A stretch of 64,000 nt of DNA from SAR92 clade bacterium (GTDB taxonomy: Bacteria; Pseudomonadota; Gammaproteobacteria; Pseudomonadales; Porticoccaceae). Below are positions 1-8,029 of this stretch, in pieces. Each line of letters begins with the position of its first letter. Position 1 is the stretch's first letter. The DNA lies in assembly GCA_004211905.1 (NCBI GenBank), contig SHBP01000006.1:54821-118820 (forward strand), in the 5' to 3' direction. Under the pieces are notes generated by a model that was not told the DNA's origin, did no database searches, and was given only the letters and a program-made list of their open reading frames with translations. The translations under genes and the position numbers were made by a program.

Positions 1-1
1 G

Positions 2-466
2 GACGAGTTTAAAGACACGGAAGGCCGCCCTGAAGTAAAGGCTCAAATCAGGCGTAAACAAAGAGAAATGGCGATGGCTCTAATGATCGAAGCGGTAGGT
101 GACGCAGATGTAATTGTTGTTAACCCAGATCATTTTGCTGTGGCGCTTAGCTATGACCCTTCAAGTGCCGGGGCTCCGATGTTGGTTGCCAAAGGTGTAG
201 ATTTCTTGGCCCAAGGAATTCGAGAGAGAGCTAAAGAGGAGGGGGTCCCAGTGTTTTCTGCTCCTACGTTAGCGCGAGCGCTTTATTTTACAACAGATAT
301 CCAAGAACCCATTCCAGAATCACTATATTACGCAGTTGCTCAGGTTATTGCTTATGTATTTAGTCTAAATAGTTTTAATAAAGGGGCAACAGAGGCAGAT
401 AAGCCGAATCCCGAAGTCCCGTTGGATATGCGATATAACACTGATGGAACATTGCAGCAGCCATAA
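2..466 (+). CDS. flhB: FlhB C-terminal part (flagellar export switch), 5' end cut by window
   Basis: FlhB is the inner-membrane protein of the flagellar type III export gate whose cytoplasmic domain switches export from hook to filament proteins. The frame is open from base 2, so only the last ~154 codons are here. They carry the linker with QREMA followed by the autocleavage region and the compact C-terminal domain (PVFSAPTLARALY, then IPESLYYAVAQVIAYVF). The cleavage tetrapeptide, codons 122-133, reads N-P-D-H instead of the usual N-P-T-H; Asn, Pro and His are kept. The membrane domain must lie upstream of the window. A strong ribosome site (AGGAGG) for the next gene begins 11 bases after the stop, so the two are probably cotranscribed. 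Family identity is secure; the effect of the Thr-to-Asp change is unknown. Confidence 0.95.
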   Translation, partial: DEFKDTEGRPEVKAQIRRKQREMAMALMIEAVGDADVIVVNPDHFAVALSYDPSSAGAPMLVAKGVDFLAQGIRERAKEEGVPVFSAPTLARALYFTTDIQEPIPESLYYAVAQVIAYVFSLNSFNKGATEADKPNPEVPLDMRYNTDGTLQQP

Positions 467-489
467 GCTTTGCCTTAGGAGGGCAATAA

Positions 490-1941
490 ATGACGAACTC
501 AGATACGAGCAAGAATCTTGAACTTGACCAATTCCTTGATCACGGAGATATTTTGTATTCTCGTAAGGATAAAAATAATTTTCGTCAGTCCCTTGATGCC
601 GTTACGGAACATTCTATGGGGCTTGCTGTTATTGGAGATAATGAAGCTACATTGACCCATTATTCGAGAATTTTTATTTCCAGATTACGAAAGGAAAGAG
701 AGCTTAATTTGGAAATTTTCCCACCTACTAACACTGAAGAGCTGTTGAAAAAATTTAATCAATTACTGTCGCAAATGACAATGGATCAAGCTCGTCAAAA
801 CTCCCCAGCACACAAGCCGGTTACACTTATGCTCGTCAATGATGCAAATGTAGTCGAACCTGAGCAGTGGAAATTATTATTGCAGCTACTTTCCGATTTT
901 CCTGGAATTAATATTCGTATGGTGTTGTTCATTAACAAGGCTACATGGCCACGGTATGACGAGACATTAATGCTACTTGGCAGAAATATCTATCGTTGGG
1001 ATATCAAAATACCTTCTGTTTTGGAAGCCAAAGAATTGGTTGCGGCAGCTCAAGGAACGATATATGAGAGAGAAGCGACATTGCTTCTCAGTAATGTCGG
1101 GCATCACCGGGTGACTACAGGAACAAAAACACAGGGAGAGCCAGATCAGATGGCCTTTCAGAATCAGCAAACCCAAACAGATAAAAAAAACCAGAGAGAC
1201 GGCTCAAAACAACAGTTTAGTGCAAAAGCTGATGCAGAAGGCATTAAGAAAGATCTAGGTAACTCAGAGAGGCTAGTCAGAGGTCCTGTTGTGGCAGGCC
1301 TAATGTTAGCATTCTTGGTTGTTTCGGTTTTGATCGCGGAATATAGCGATCTGTTAACGAACATTTCTGGCGAGCCAAAGAAAGAGGAAGTACATAATAA
1401 AATGCTCCCGAATTCTCTGTTACCTAAGGATAAAGATAATGAGAAAATAGAGCCTGATGATGTTGGGGGCCTACTCCCCCAGAATTCCTCTTTAGACGAG
1501 CGCTACCGGAGTGTTTTGTCTGATCCAAGACCAAAATCTGAAGCCGCTGTTTTACAAAGCCAAAGAAAAGCGGGGGATCTACCTTCAGATTTTGAGATAG
1601 AAGAGATAGAAGGTGGAAATAAAGATAAAAAAGGCGAGCAAAACATAACCGGGCAATTGAGAAGCAGGGCTGCGCAGACTTTTTTCGTGCAGCATATCGT
1701 TTTAAACAGTAACGAGAGCATTGGGAGTTATATGGCTGAATTCCCGGCCCTCGCTAATGCGTGGATTTTACCCATTAGTTCAAAAGGTAACAAAAACTAC
1801 GGAGTTATTTCGGGACCATTCTCCTCAAGGGACGAAGCTACTGAGTTTGTTGCCGGGCCGGGAGTCCCAGAAGATTTTTTTCTTTGGGAGGCAGGGCAAT
1901 TAAGGGAGTGGTGCAAGACAGATCAGAAGTGTGATTTGTAA
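490..1941 (+). CDS. DamX-like membrane protein: decayed AAA domain plus SPOR domain
   Basis: The 483-residue protein has three parts. Residues ~20-190 resemble the AAA/ExeA-type ATPase domain found at the front of DamX-like proteins, but the Walker A site is missing (VIGDNEATLTHY where GxxGxGK[ST] is expected) and the Walker B-like strand reads VTLMLVNDAN. A charged linker leads to one membrane segment at ~264-284 (MLAFLVVSVLIAEY). After a low-complexity, acidic periplasmic stretch, residues ~395-475 look like a SPOR domain (FFVQHIVLNS, then NYGVISGPFSSRDEA), a fold that binds denuded septal peptidoglycan. It starts after an AGGAGG site 11 bases behind flhB. DamX is normally a division protein, so its place inside a flagellar cluster suggests a link between wall remodelling or cell-pole identity and the flagellum; that is inference. 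Confidence 0.6.
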   Translation: MTNSDTSKNLELDQFLDHGDILYSRKDKNNFRQSLDAVTEHSMGLAVIGDNEATLTHYSRIFISRLRKERELNLEIFPPTNTEELLKKFNQLLSQMTMDQARQNSPAHKPVTLMLVNDANVVEPEQWKLLLQLLSDFPGINIRMVLFINKATWPRYDETLMLLGRNIYRWDIKIPSVLEAKELVAAAQGTIYEREATLLLSNVGHHRVTTGTKTQGEPDQMAFQNQQTQTDKKNQRDGSKQQFSAKADAEGIKKDLGNSERLVRGPVVAGLMLAFLVVSVLIAEYSDLLTNISGEPKKEEVHNKMLPNSLLPKDKDNEKIEPDDVGGLLPQNSSLDERYRSVLSDPRPKSEAAVLQSQRKAGDLPSDFEIEEIEGGNKDKKGEQNITGQLRSRAAQTFFVQHIVLNSNESIGSYMAEFPALANAWILPISSKGNKNYGVISGPFSSRDEATEFVAGPGVPEDFFLWEAGQLREWCKTDQKCDL

Positions 1942-2035
1942 GGTTGATAAATCAGCCCTAAAGATAACCCTTCACCTGCCGACTCTAACTATAATCAGGC
2001 CAAAAGCCTTCTTCAAATATCACGCTTTCGGGGAA

Positions 2036-2800
2036 ATGATGAACGATAAAAAATCTACTAAAAGTGAATCCCTTGATGAAGATCAAGAACACTTGGCAGA
2101 GGCAGAGGCAGAGGCAGAGGCAGAGGCAGAGGCAGAGGCAGAGGCAGAGGCAGAGGCAGCTGAAGTACAAACTGCAGACAAAGCGCCAGGCTTTGCGAGT
2201 AGTCGAATATTGTTCAGCAGTGCCGTTGCTTTTTGTTTAGGGGCGATTCTATTTTTGGCGATGGCTTTGCAAGTATCTAACAAGGTTGGGCAAGTCGACG
2301 ATATGCTCATTGCTCTGACTAAGCGAGCTGTCAATATGAATACTGCGATCTCTTCATTTGAGGAATTAAATCGGACGATTCAAGAGATGGGTGATATTCA
2401 AGAGCAATTCCTGGATCAGCAGAATCTATTGTTAATTGCTGTGAAAGAAATAAAAACCCAGATTCCAGCGGAGGCAGCGCAGAAGGTTGCTACGCAGAAC
2501 GCTGCTGTAGGTTTAAAAATTAATCAGCTTGAAGACACCCTGAATAAGCAAAATCTAACTATTGCAAGCGTAACGAAATCTATGGTGGGGCTGTCTTCTC
2601 GTATTGAGAAATTTGAAGAACGTTTGGTTGACGTCAAAAGACTCACTGAGGATGTTGATGCATTAGTTACGTTGGAGCGCGAAGATTACCTAGAAGTATT
2701 AAAACGGCAGGCCATTCTGCAAGAAGCTCAAGGAGGCAAGCAGATTATCAAAGTGCCTAGGGATCCAGACTTGATTTTCTATTCTATTAAAACACCGTAG
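2036..2800 (+). CDS. Membrane protein with Ala-Glu repeat tail and coiled coil, unknown function
   Basis: I do not recognise this ~254-residue protein. The cytoplasmic N-terminus has an acidic tail that includes ten Ala-Glu dipeptides from residue ~21. One membrane segment follows at ~65-83 (AVAFCLGAILFLAMALQV). The rest is a long, heptad-like helical region rich in Gln, Glu and Lys, presumably a periplasmic coiled coil, ending in VPRDPDLIFYSIKTP. A GTG start at 1931 is also open but would overlap the previous gene; I prefer ATG 2036 (or 2039), just after CGGGGAA. The 3' end overlaps the convergent fliA by 14 bases. Its position directly behind the DamX-like gene suggests the two work together, perhaps at the flagellated pole. 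Confidence 0.6.
   Translation: MMNDKKSTKSESLDEDQEHLAEAEAEAEAEAEAEAEAEAEAAEVQTADKAPGFASSRILFSSAVAFCLGAILFLAMALQVSNKVGQVDDMLIALTKRAVNMNTAISSFEELNRTIQEMGDIQEQFLDQQNLLLIAVKEIKTQIPAEAAQKVATQNAAVGLKINQLEDTLNKQNLTIASVTKSMVGLSSRIEKFEERLVDVKRLTEDVDALVTLEREDYLEVLKRQAILQEAQGGKQIIKVPRDPDLIFYSIKTP
2096..2155 (+). repeat. Hexanucleotide microsatellite, (GCAGAG)x10
   Basis: Ten perfect copies of GCAGAG run from 2096 to 2155, followed by a partial unit (GCAGCT). They lie in frame inside the preceding membrane-protein gene and encode (Ala-Glu)10. Because the unit is six bases, slippage would change the length of the acidic tail without shifting the frame. Confidence 0.97.
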
Positions 2801-3515
2801 GATCGTTGTTAATCAAGTTTTTCCGCAGCTTTTCTGTTATGCCTGATAGCACTTGACTGATACGAGACTCACTAACTTCAAGCACAGCACCTATCTCTCG
2901 CAAATTCATTTCTTCAACATAGTAAAGAGAAACTATTGTTTTCTCACGTTCAGGAAGTTGATTAATAGCTTCTGTGAGGGAGCCCATTAATTGTTCTTTA
3001 AGTAACACTGATTCTGGTTCATTTGAGTTACCTGCCGGTAGGTCTATAGACTCAGGCACTTGCGCTTCTAGGGATATGGTCTGAAACTGATTAGCATGAT
3101 TTCGTTCCTTTTGATAAACATCCATATCTTTATCCATGAAATTAGCCAGCTCTGCGTGATTCGGTTCGCGTCCCAGTTCAGCCGCCAGCTTATGGTGTGC
3201 TTCATTATGTTCTCGAATGTTAACCATTGCTGACCGAGGGAGATAAGACATTTTTCGAACTTGATCTAAAATTGCACCACGAATACGATTTTTCGCGAAA
3301 ATCTCAAAATCTACTCCTTTATTTGCGTCAAAGGATTTAGATGCTTCTATTAATCCAATAGTTCCTACCTGTATAAGCTCATCGAGCTCCATAAATTTTG
3401 GAATTCTCCCTTGCAGATGTAAGGCGACTCGTTTCACCAAGCCAATATTCTTCAACAGAGTTTCGTCAGGTTGATTAATACTTTGTATCTCGTTGTAGTC
3501 ACTAATATTAGACAT
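2787..3515 (-). CDS. fliA: FliA, sigma-28 for late flagellar genes
   Basis: FliA directs RNA polymerase to late flagellar promoters (flagellin, cap, anti-sigma factor). The 242-residue protein has sigma-70 region 2 (LDELIQVGTIGLIEA, then RIRGAILDQVRKM and the LPRS turn typical of FliA), region 3 around residues 110-160 and region 4 at the C-terminus (LPEREKTIVSLYYVEE, then LREIGAVLEVSESRISQV). It is the last gene of flhA-flhF-flhG-fliA on the minus strand, 9 bases after flhG. Its partner anti-sigma factor FlgM lies at 12316-12609, and sites matching its consensus precede flgM, flgL, fliC and flaG in this window. Confidence 0.97.
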   Translation of the reverse strand: MSNISDYNEIQSINQPDETLLKNIGLVKRVALHLQGRIPKFMELDELIQVGTIGLIEASKSFDANKGVDFEIFAKNRIRGAILDQVRKMSYLPRSAMVNIREHNEAHHKLAAELGREPNHAELANFMDKDMDVYQKERNHANQFQTISLEAQVPESIDLPAGNSNEPESVLLKEQLMGSLTEAINQLPEREKTIVSLYYVEEMNLREIGAVLEVSESRISQVLSGITEKLRKNLINNDPTVF

Positions 3516-3524
3516 GTTGTTATC

Positions 3525-4352
3525 CTACTTATTGGTTATATCTTGTCGCGCAAGGCGCTCTAAAAAGAACTGAAGGCCGCCACTTATGGAGGTTTTTGCT
3601 GTTAGCTTTGCAACTTCTTTTGCAAGTTTTTCAAAGTCTCTCGCCGCTGCACTTGACGGCGAAAACGTAAGCAAAGGTTTTGATGCTTTTATTGACCTAA
3701 GCACCATTTCATCTTCACGGATAGTCCCTAAGTGTCCTACCTCACCGCCTACAAAACGTTGGATTACAGATATAATTCCTTGGTAGAGGCGATTACCTTC
3801 CGCTGACGAAGGCATGCAGTTTGTAATAATTGATATATTATTTAGCTGATAATCTTGGATCATGACTTTAATAGAAGCGTAGGCGTCTGCAATCGAAGAA
3901 GGATCGTCTTTGACGATGACAAAGCGGTGCTGGCAAGCTCCTATAAACGTCATTACAGAGTCAGAGAGCCCTGCGGCAAGGTCCACAATCAAATAATCTA
4001 GATCATCTTCTATCTCTTCAAAGGATTGAATGATACCTGCCGCTTCTGAAATAGAAAGTGAAGCCATATGCTGAATGCCGCTAGACCCAGGGACTAACTG
4101 AACACCCATAGGACCCTCTATGATAATTTCTTGAAGAGTCTTCTCTCCGCTCAAAACATGACTAAAATTGTATTTAGCTCTGCAGCCAAGTGCTAACTGA
4201 GCATTGGCTAGTCCGAGATCTGCATCGAAAACCATTACCTTTTTGCCCTGTGAAGCTAGCGAAACCGCTAAATTTGCGGATACCGTTGTTTTTCCTACGC
4301 CGCCTTTACCGCTAACAATCCCTATTACTTGTGTTGAATGTAGTTTTCCCAT
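3525..4352 (-). CDS. flhG: FlhG/FleN, MinD-like ATPase controlling flagellar number
   Basis: FlhG (FleN) is a ParA/MinD-type ATPase that limits polar flagella to one and antagonises FlhF. The deviant Walker A motif SGKGGVGKTT sits at residues ~14-23, switch I follows in DADLGLANAQLALG, and Walker B lies near DYLIVDLAAGLSD (~120). Length (275 residues) is typical. The N-terminal helix is short (MGKLHSTQVIGIV), as in Pseudomonas FleN, and a C-terminal amphipathic membrane-targeting helix is plausible (LQFFLERLARQD). It lies between flhF and fliA. Unlike the FlhF encoded next door, its nucleotide site looks fully intact. Confidence 0.95.
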   Translation of the reverse strand: MGKLHSTQVIGIVSGKGGVGKTTVSANLAVSLASQGKKVMVFDADLGLANAQLALGCRAKYNFSHVLSGEKTLQEIIIEGPMGVQLVPGSSGIQHMASLSISEAAGIIQSFEEIEDDLDYLIVDLAAGLSDSVMTFIGACQHRFVIVKDDPSSIADAYASIKVMIQDYQLNNISIITNCMPSSAEGNRLYQGIISVIQRFVGGEVGHLGTIREDEMVLRSIKASKPLLTFSPSSAAARDFEKLAKEVAKLTAKTSISGGLQFFLERLARQDITNK

Positions 4353-4423
4353 AGCTAGTCTCTTATAGTGTTTTAGTTGTACAAATATTTTGAAAAATTA
4401 GTCGCTACTTTTTTAAAATTAAC

Positions 4424-5659
4424 TTATTTCGGGGCCAGTGGCAGGTTCGACAGGCTGTGCCTTGTTAAATCGGTGCCGTCGAGACTAAAGGCTTCGACTT
4501 CGAGAGAAAAATCTGACGAGGCCACAGAAATAGCGTTACCTGTAGCCATCAGAGCGTTGATTATTGGCCACGGATGAATATCGCGGTCAAGCTGATTTAA
4601 CATTACAGAGTCCCAGCTGATGCGGTCTCGTTTTAGATACCTGTTTACTGAGACTTCAGACGCATCGGCAGGAAGTAAGAGATGCTTTTTAGCCGTGGGA
4701 AATTCTGTGCAGATTTCTGTCAATTGATTTTGTAAATCGATACCTGACGTTTCAATTATAATAAGTTTGGGCTCTTCTAGCCCTGCAATGACATGCGAGA
4801 GGGCACTAGGCGTGCCAGCATGGTAGGTTTTGATTCCTGACTGTAAGCCCAATATCTGAGTTTGAGACCAGCCTTTAGTTTGCTCTGAGCTATAGTTAAT
4901 AATACAGATGCCTTGTCCACTGTACTCACGAGATTTTTGCTTAGCTAGTCGCAAGGACATCAAAGCATTTTCTGAGCTAGAGCGTCCTGCAATAACATGG
5001 ATTCCCTTCATGTCTTTAATAAGAGGATTGTGCTTGATTGCACTGCCAAGGGACTTAGAAATGAGCTTTATGGCTGAATTAACTTCGCTTTCGTTGGCTA
5101 TTAAGTTGCTAACTAGTATCCGTAATGGTGCCGGTATACCAGCGGCATCTAAGGAGCTAATCAGTGAGCCTAATTCAGGGGTCATTTTGTCAAGGGTTTG
5201 GCTGGTCTCCAGTTCCTGCGATATCTTAAGTTCGCGACGCATTGCGCTGAGTTCTTTTTTTACAAGATCAACTAACTCTCTTGTTTTTAGGTATTCTCTA
5301 TCTTGTAATGATGAAATATCTTCATCGCAAAGGATGTTATGAGCAGGCATAACAGCGTCCCTAGGACTTCGGGTAGTAGGCTTTGATTCTAGGACCGCCG
5401 GTGAGTTGAAGATTTTTGATTCAATTACCTCATTAAAAGATGGCTCATTGGACTTGGCCGTATTGAAAATTCTTGATTTATTCGAGTTTAAGGAGGTGGA
5501 CGTTTCGTTTGCTTTGGCAGCCACGTCAATAGCCACAATTACTTCAGTCTGCTTTCTAGCTTTTTTGTTAGATATAACTAACGCGTCGTTACCATACAGG
5601 GCGTGAACTTTTGCCATAGCCTCCTGGGTATCTTTTGCTAATATTCTTTGTAATTCCAT
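4424..5659 (-). CDS. flhF: FlhF-type polar flagellum placement protein with degenerate GTPase site
   Basis: FlhF is an SRP-family GTPase that marks the pole where the flagellum is built. Identity rests on the N-terminal FlhF signature (FlhF-like start, then EAMAKVHALYGNDALVISNK), a variable basic middle region, an N-domain helical bundle (~150-215), the C-terminal alpha/beta domain and its place between flhA and flhG. The GTPase motifs are badly eroded. The P-loop region (~218-231) reads HVIAGRSSSENA with no GK[ST]; the G3 site is ETSGID (~302) rather than DTAG; the G4 site is LNQLDRD (~361) rather than TKxD. The frame is intact over 411 residues, so it is not an ordinary pseudogene. I infer a protein that keeps a placement or scaffold role without GTP hydrolysis. 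Confidence 0.85.
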   Translation of the reverse strand: MELQRILAKDTQEAMAKVHALYGNDALVISNKKARKQTEVIVAIDVAAKANETSTSLNSNKSRIFNTAKSNEPSFNEVIESKIFNSPAVLESKPTTRSPRDAVMPAHNILCDEDISSLQDREYLKTRELVDLVKKELSAMRRELKISQELETSQTLDKMTPELGSLISSLDAAGIPAPLRILVSNLIANESEVNSAIKLISKSLGSAIKHNPLIKDMKGIHVIAGRSSSENALMSLRLAKQKSREYSGQGICIINYSSEQTKGWSQTQILGLQSGIKTYHAGTPSALSHVIAGLEEPKLIIIETSGIDLQNQLTEICTEFPTAKKHLLLPADASEVSVNRYLKRDRISWDSVMLNQLDRDIHPWPIINALMATGNAISVASSDFSLEVEAFSLDGTDLTRHSLSNLPLAPK

Positions 5660-5675
5660 TGTTTATAACCTCAAT

Positions 5676-7784
5676 CTAATTTTTTTGTTCTACATCGATG
5701 GTGGCCACTACATTGACCGCCTGATCTTCCGGAATTTCACTATAAGAAAGCACTGTTAGATCACTGATACGGTGTTTAATGATTTTTGCTAACCATGGCC
5801 GGATTGCCGGAGAAACTACTAAAACAGCGGGATAACCCTGGTTTTCGACTTCTTGAGAATGTGTGCTTAGAGCCTGAAACAAGCCCTCCGCCAGCTTTGG
5901 TTCAATGACCAAATTCTGAGGGTTGCTACTTTGTTGTATGACGTTGTGTAGCACTTGCTCTAGTGAGGGGTTTAAGGTCATTACCGGCAAACTATCGTTC
6001 ACATCAACAAGGCTTTGCATAATCATACGACCCAGCCGAGGTCGTACAGCGGCGGTTAGCTCATCAGCATCTTGGGTTTGACTGCTTTCAGTGGATAACA
6101 CCTCTATGATTGTTCGCATATCCCTGACTGACACACCATCATCGAGTATGTTTTGAAGAACTCTAGTCACCGTAGCAAGGGGAAGCTTGCCTGGTACTAG
6201 ATCCTCTACAAGTTTGGGTGATTTTGCTGCAACTTTATCAAGTAACTGTTGGGTCTCATCATGCCCTAATAGCTCAGGAGCATTATTTCGCAGTAGGGTA
6301 TTCAGATGCGTTGCTATTGCTGTTGCTGAGTCTACTACCGTATACCCCAATGTCCGTGCATGATCTCGTTGGGAAGCCTCTATCCAAAGAGCATCTAGGC
6401 CAAATGCGGGCTCTTTCGTTGACTCCCCTTGCAAAACACCATGAACCTGTCCTGGGTTAATGGCCATTTCTTTTCCTATTCTAATTTCACCTTTGCCACG
6501 TACGACGCCATTCATAACGATGTGATAAACATCTGGGGACAGCTCTAAATCATCCCTGACTCTGATAGGTTGTATAAGGAAGCCTAACTCGGCTGAAAGT
6601 TTCTTTCGAATACCTTTCACGCGAGGAAGTAATTGTCCTCCGGTTTCAGGGTTAACTAAGGGTATAAGACCATAACCAATATCCAATCCGACTAGATCTA
6701 CTTGCTCGACGTCGTCCCAATTAAGCTCCTCTAACACTGGGTCAGCATTCTCCGAGAGTAAGTTAGTGTCTAAATTATCTGCGGATGACGCTAAGGCATT
6801 ATTTTGAGACAGCCAAACTGCCAAGGCACCAGAACCAAGACCAAGGCTAAGAAAAACTAAAGTTGGCATTCCAGGAACAAGTCCCAGGACGATAAGGATT
6901 ACCCCTCCAATAATCAGCGCGACAGGATTGCCGAGCTGACTTTTTGCCTGCGTTGTCATCGACTCTGCTGTGGTTACCCGAGTAACGATAATCGCAGTAG
7001 CGAAAGAGAGAAGTAATGATGGAATTTGCGCAACGAGGCCATCGCCGATAGTAAGCAGGACATAAATTTCCCCAGCTTGAGAAAAACTTAGGTTATGCTG
7101 TGATAGGCCAATTATGATTCCACCGACAATGTTAATAATAAGAATTAGCAGGCCGGCGATAGCATCGCCACGAACAAATTTGGACGCACCGTCCATAGAA
7201 CCGAAAAAGTCCGACTCCTGAGAAATCTCTTCTCTTCTTTTCTTGGCGGTGTCTTGATCAATGACACCTGCATTTAAATCTGCATCAATCGCCATTTGCT
7301 TGCCTGGCATCCCATCGAGAGTAAAGCGAGCAATGACCTCTGAAACTCGGCCAGCTCCTTTCGTAACAACAATAAAATTGATAATCATCAGGATTGAAAA
7401 AATGATAAAACCAACCAAATAGTTTCCCGCAATTACAAACGCCCCGAAAGCCTCTATCACCTTGCCTGCAGCATCTGGGCCTTCATGCCCCTTAACCAAA
7501 ACAAGACGGGTAGAAGCAACGTTCAGCCCTAGACGAAGCATGGTCGCTAACAGTAGAAGAGACGGAAAAGAAGAAAAATCTAATGGCTTAGAGCTGTTAA
7601 TGGCAATCATAATTATTACCACACCCACTAAAATATTAAAGGTGAAGAGAAAGTCCAAAAGAAAGGCTGGCAGAGGCAGAATCAGCATTGAAATAATGAG
7701 TAAAACTAAGAATGGAATTCCCAGGCCAGACAGTTCAATTTTTGACAGATCCTGTCGAATAGTTGACATCGAGGCGTTAGACAT
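5676..7784 (-). CDS. flhA: FlhA, flagellar export gate protein
   Basis: FlhA forms the nonameric ring of the flagellar export gate; its cytoplasmic domain docks chaperone-substrate complexes. The 702-residue length is typical. The N-terminal half has about eight membrane segments and the conserved FHIPEP-family stretch LRLGLNVASTRLVL (~85-98), then the cytoplasmic loop with PGKQMAIDADLNAG (~155-170). The C-terminal domain starts around residue 345. It is the first gene of flhA-flhF-flhG-fliA, 16 bases before flhF, and is preceded 80 bases upstream by a strong sigma-54 promoter match. An in-frame ATG five codons downstream is an alternative start. Confidence 0.97.
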   Translation of the reverse strand: MSNASMSTIRQDLSKIELSGLGIPFLVLLIISMLILPLPAFLLDFLFTFNILVGVVIIMIAINSSKPLDFSSFPSLLLLATMLRLGLNVASTRLVLVKGHEGPDAAGKVIEAFGAFVIAGNYLVGFIIFSILMIINFIVVTKGAGRVSEVIARFTLDGMPGKQMAIDADLNAGVIDQDTAKKRREEISQESDFFGSMDGASKFVRGDAIAGLLILIINIVGGIIIGLSQHNLSFSQAGEIYVLLTIGDGLVAQIPSLLLSFATAIIVTRVTTAESMTTQAKSQLGNPVALIIGGVILIVLGLVPGMPTLVFLSLGLGSGALAVWLSQNNALASSADNLDTNLLSENADPVLEELNWDDVEQVDLVGLDIGYGLIPLVNPETGGQLLPRVKGIRKKLSAELGFLIQPIRVRDDLELSPDVYHIVMNGVVRGKGEIRIGKEMAINPGQVHGVLQGESTKEPAFGLDALWIEASQRDHARTLGYTVVDSATAIATHLNTLLRNNAPELLGHDETQQLLDKVAAKSPKLVEDLVPGKLPLATVTRVLQNILDDGVSVRDMRTIIEVLSTESSQTQDADELTAAVRPRLGRMIMQSLVDVNDSLPVMTLNPSLEQVLHNVIQQSSNPQNLVIEPKLAEGLFQALSTHSQEVENQGYPAVLVVSPAIRPWLAKIIKHRISDLTVLSYSEIPEDQAVNVVATIDVEQKN

Positions 7785-7827
7785 TAAAAAACCCTATAGT
7801 ATTCAGCTACTTAAAAAACCATTAAGT

Positions 7828-7849
7828 GGAGGGGTATTAAATTCCCTCC
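7828..7849 (-). promoter_or_regulatory. Inverted repeat in flhA leader
   Basis: GGAGGG (7828-7833) and CCCTCC (7844-7849) form a 6-bp stem with a 10-base loop. They lie between the flhA sigma-54 promoter and the flhA start. The expected transcription start (~7853) would place this hairpin at the very 5' end of the mRNA. It could stabilise the message or be a DNA-binding site; both are inference. Confidence 0.4.
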
Positions 7850-7863
7850 GGCATTAGCTAGTA

Positions 7864-7879
7864 AGCAATATATATGCCA
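7864..7879 (-). promoter_or_regulatory. Sigma-54 promoter of flhA-flhF-flhG-fliA
   Basis: On the minus strand the site reads TGGCATATATATTGCT. It matches the RpoN consensus TGGCAYRNNNNTTGCW at every defined position, with the invariant GG and GC correctly spaced. It lies 80 bases upstream of flhA. Sigma-54 control of the flhA-flhF-flhG-fliA unit fits the Vibrio/Pseudomonas hierarchy. Confidence 0.85.
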
Positions 7880-7946
7880 GATCTTGCGTACAAATGGCTG
7901 GGCGAGGATTTCTAATAATTATCAGGTCAGCGTCAAATTTTATTTC

Positions 7947-7973
7947 TCAAGCCATTTCATTACCTGTCGATAT
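7947..7973 (+). promoter_or_regulatory. Candidate sigma-28 promoter of flgP-flgT
   Basis: TCAA, 15 bases, GTCGATAT resembles the FliA consensus TAAA-N15-GCCGATAA with correct spacing but two or three mismatches. It ends 56 bases before flgP. Weaker than the flgL, flgM and fliC sites. Confidence 0.45.
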
Positions 7974-8029
7974 AAATAAACAGGCCACCATGACTTCAAG
8001 CCAAGTTTTTTAGGGATTTAGGAACAATA

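Noticed and set aside
2096..2155. Repeat array resembling a CRISPR or minisatellite
   Set aside because: Units are 6 bases with no spacers and read in frame as Ala-Glu; it is a coding microsatellite.
4908..5342. 144-codon plus-strand frame opposite flhF
   Set aside because: Antisense shadow of a well-supported gene; no ribosome site or recognisable protein.
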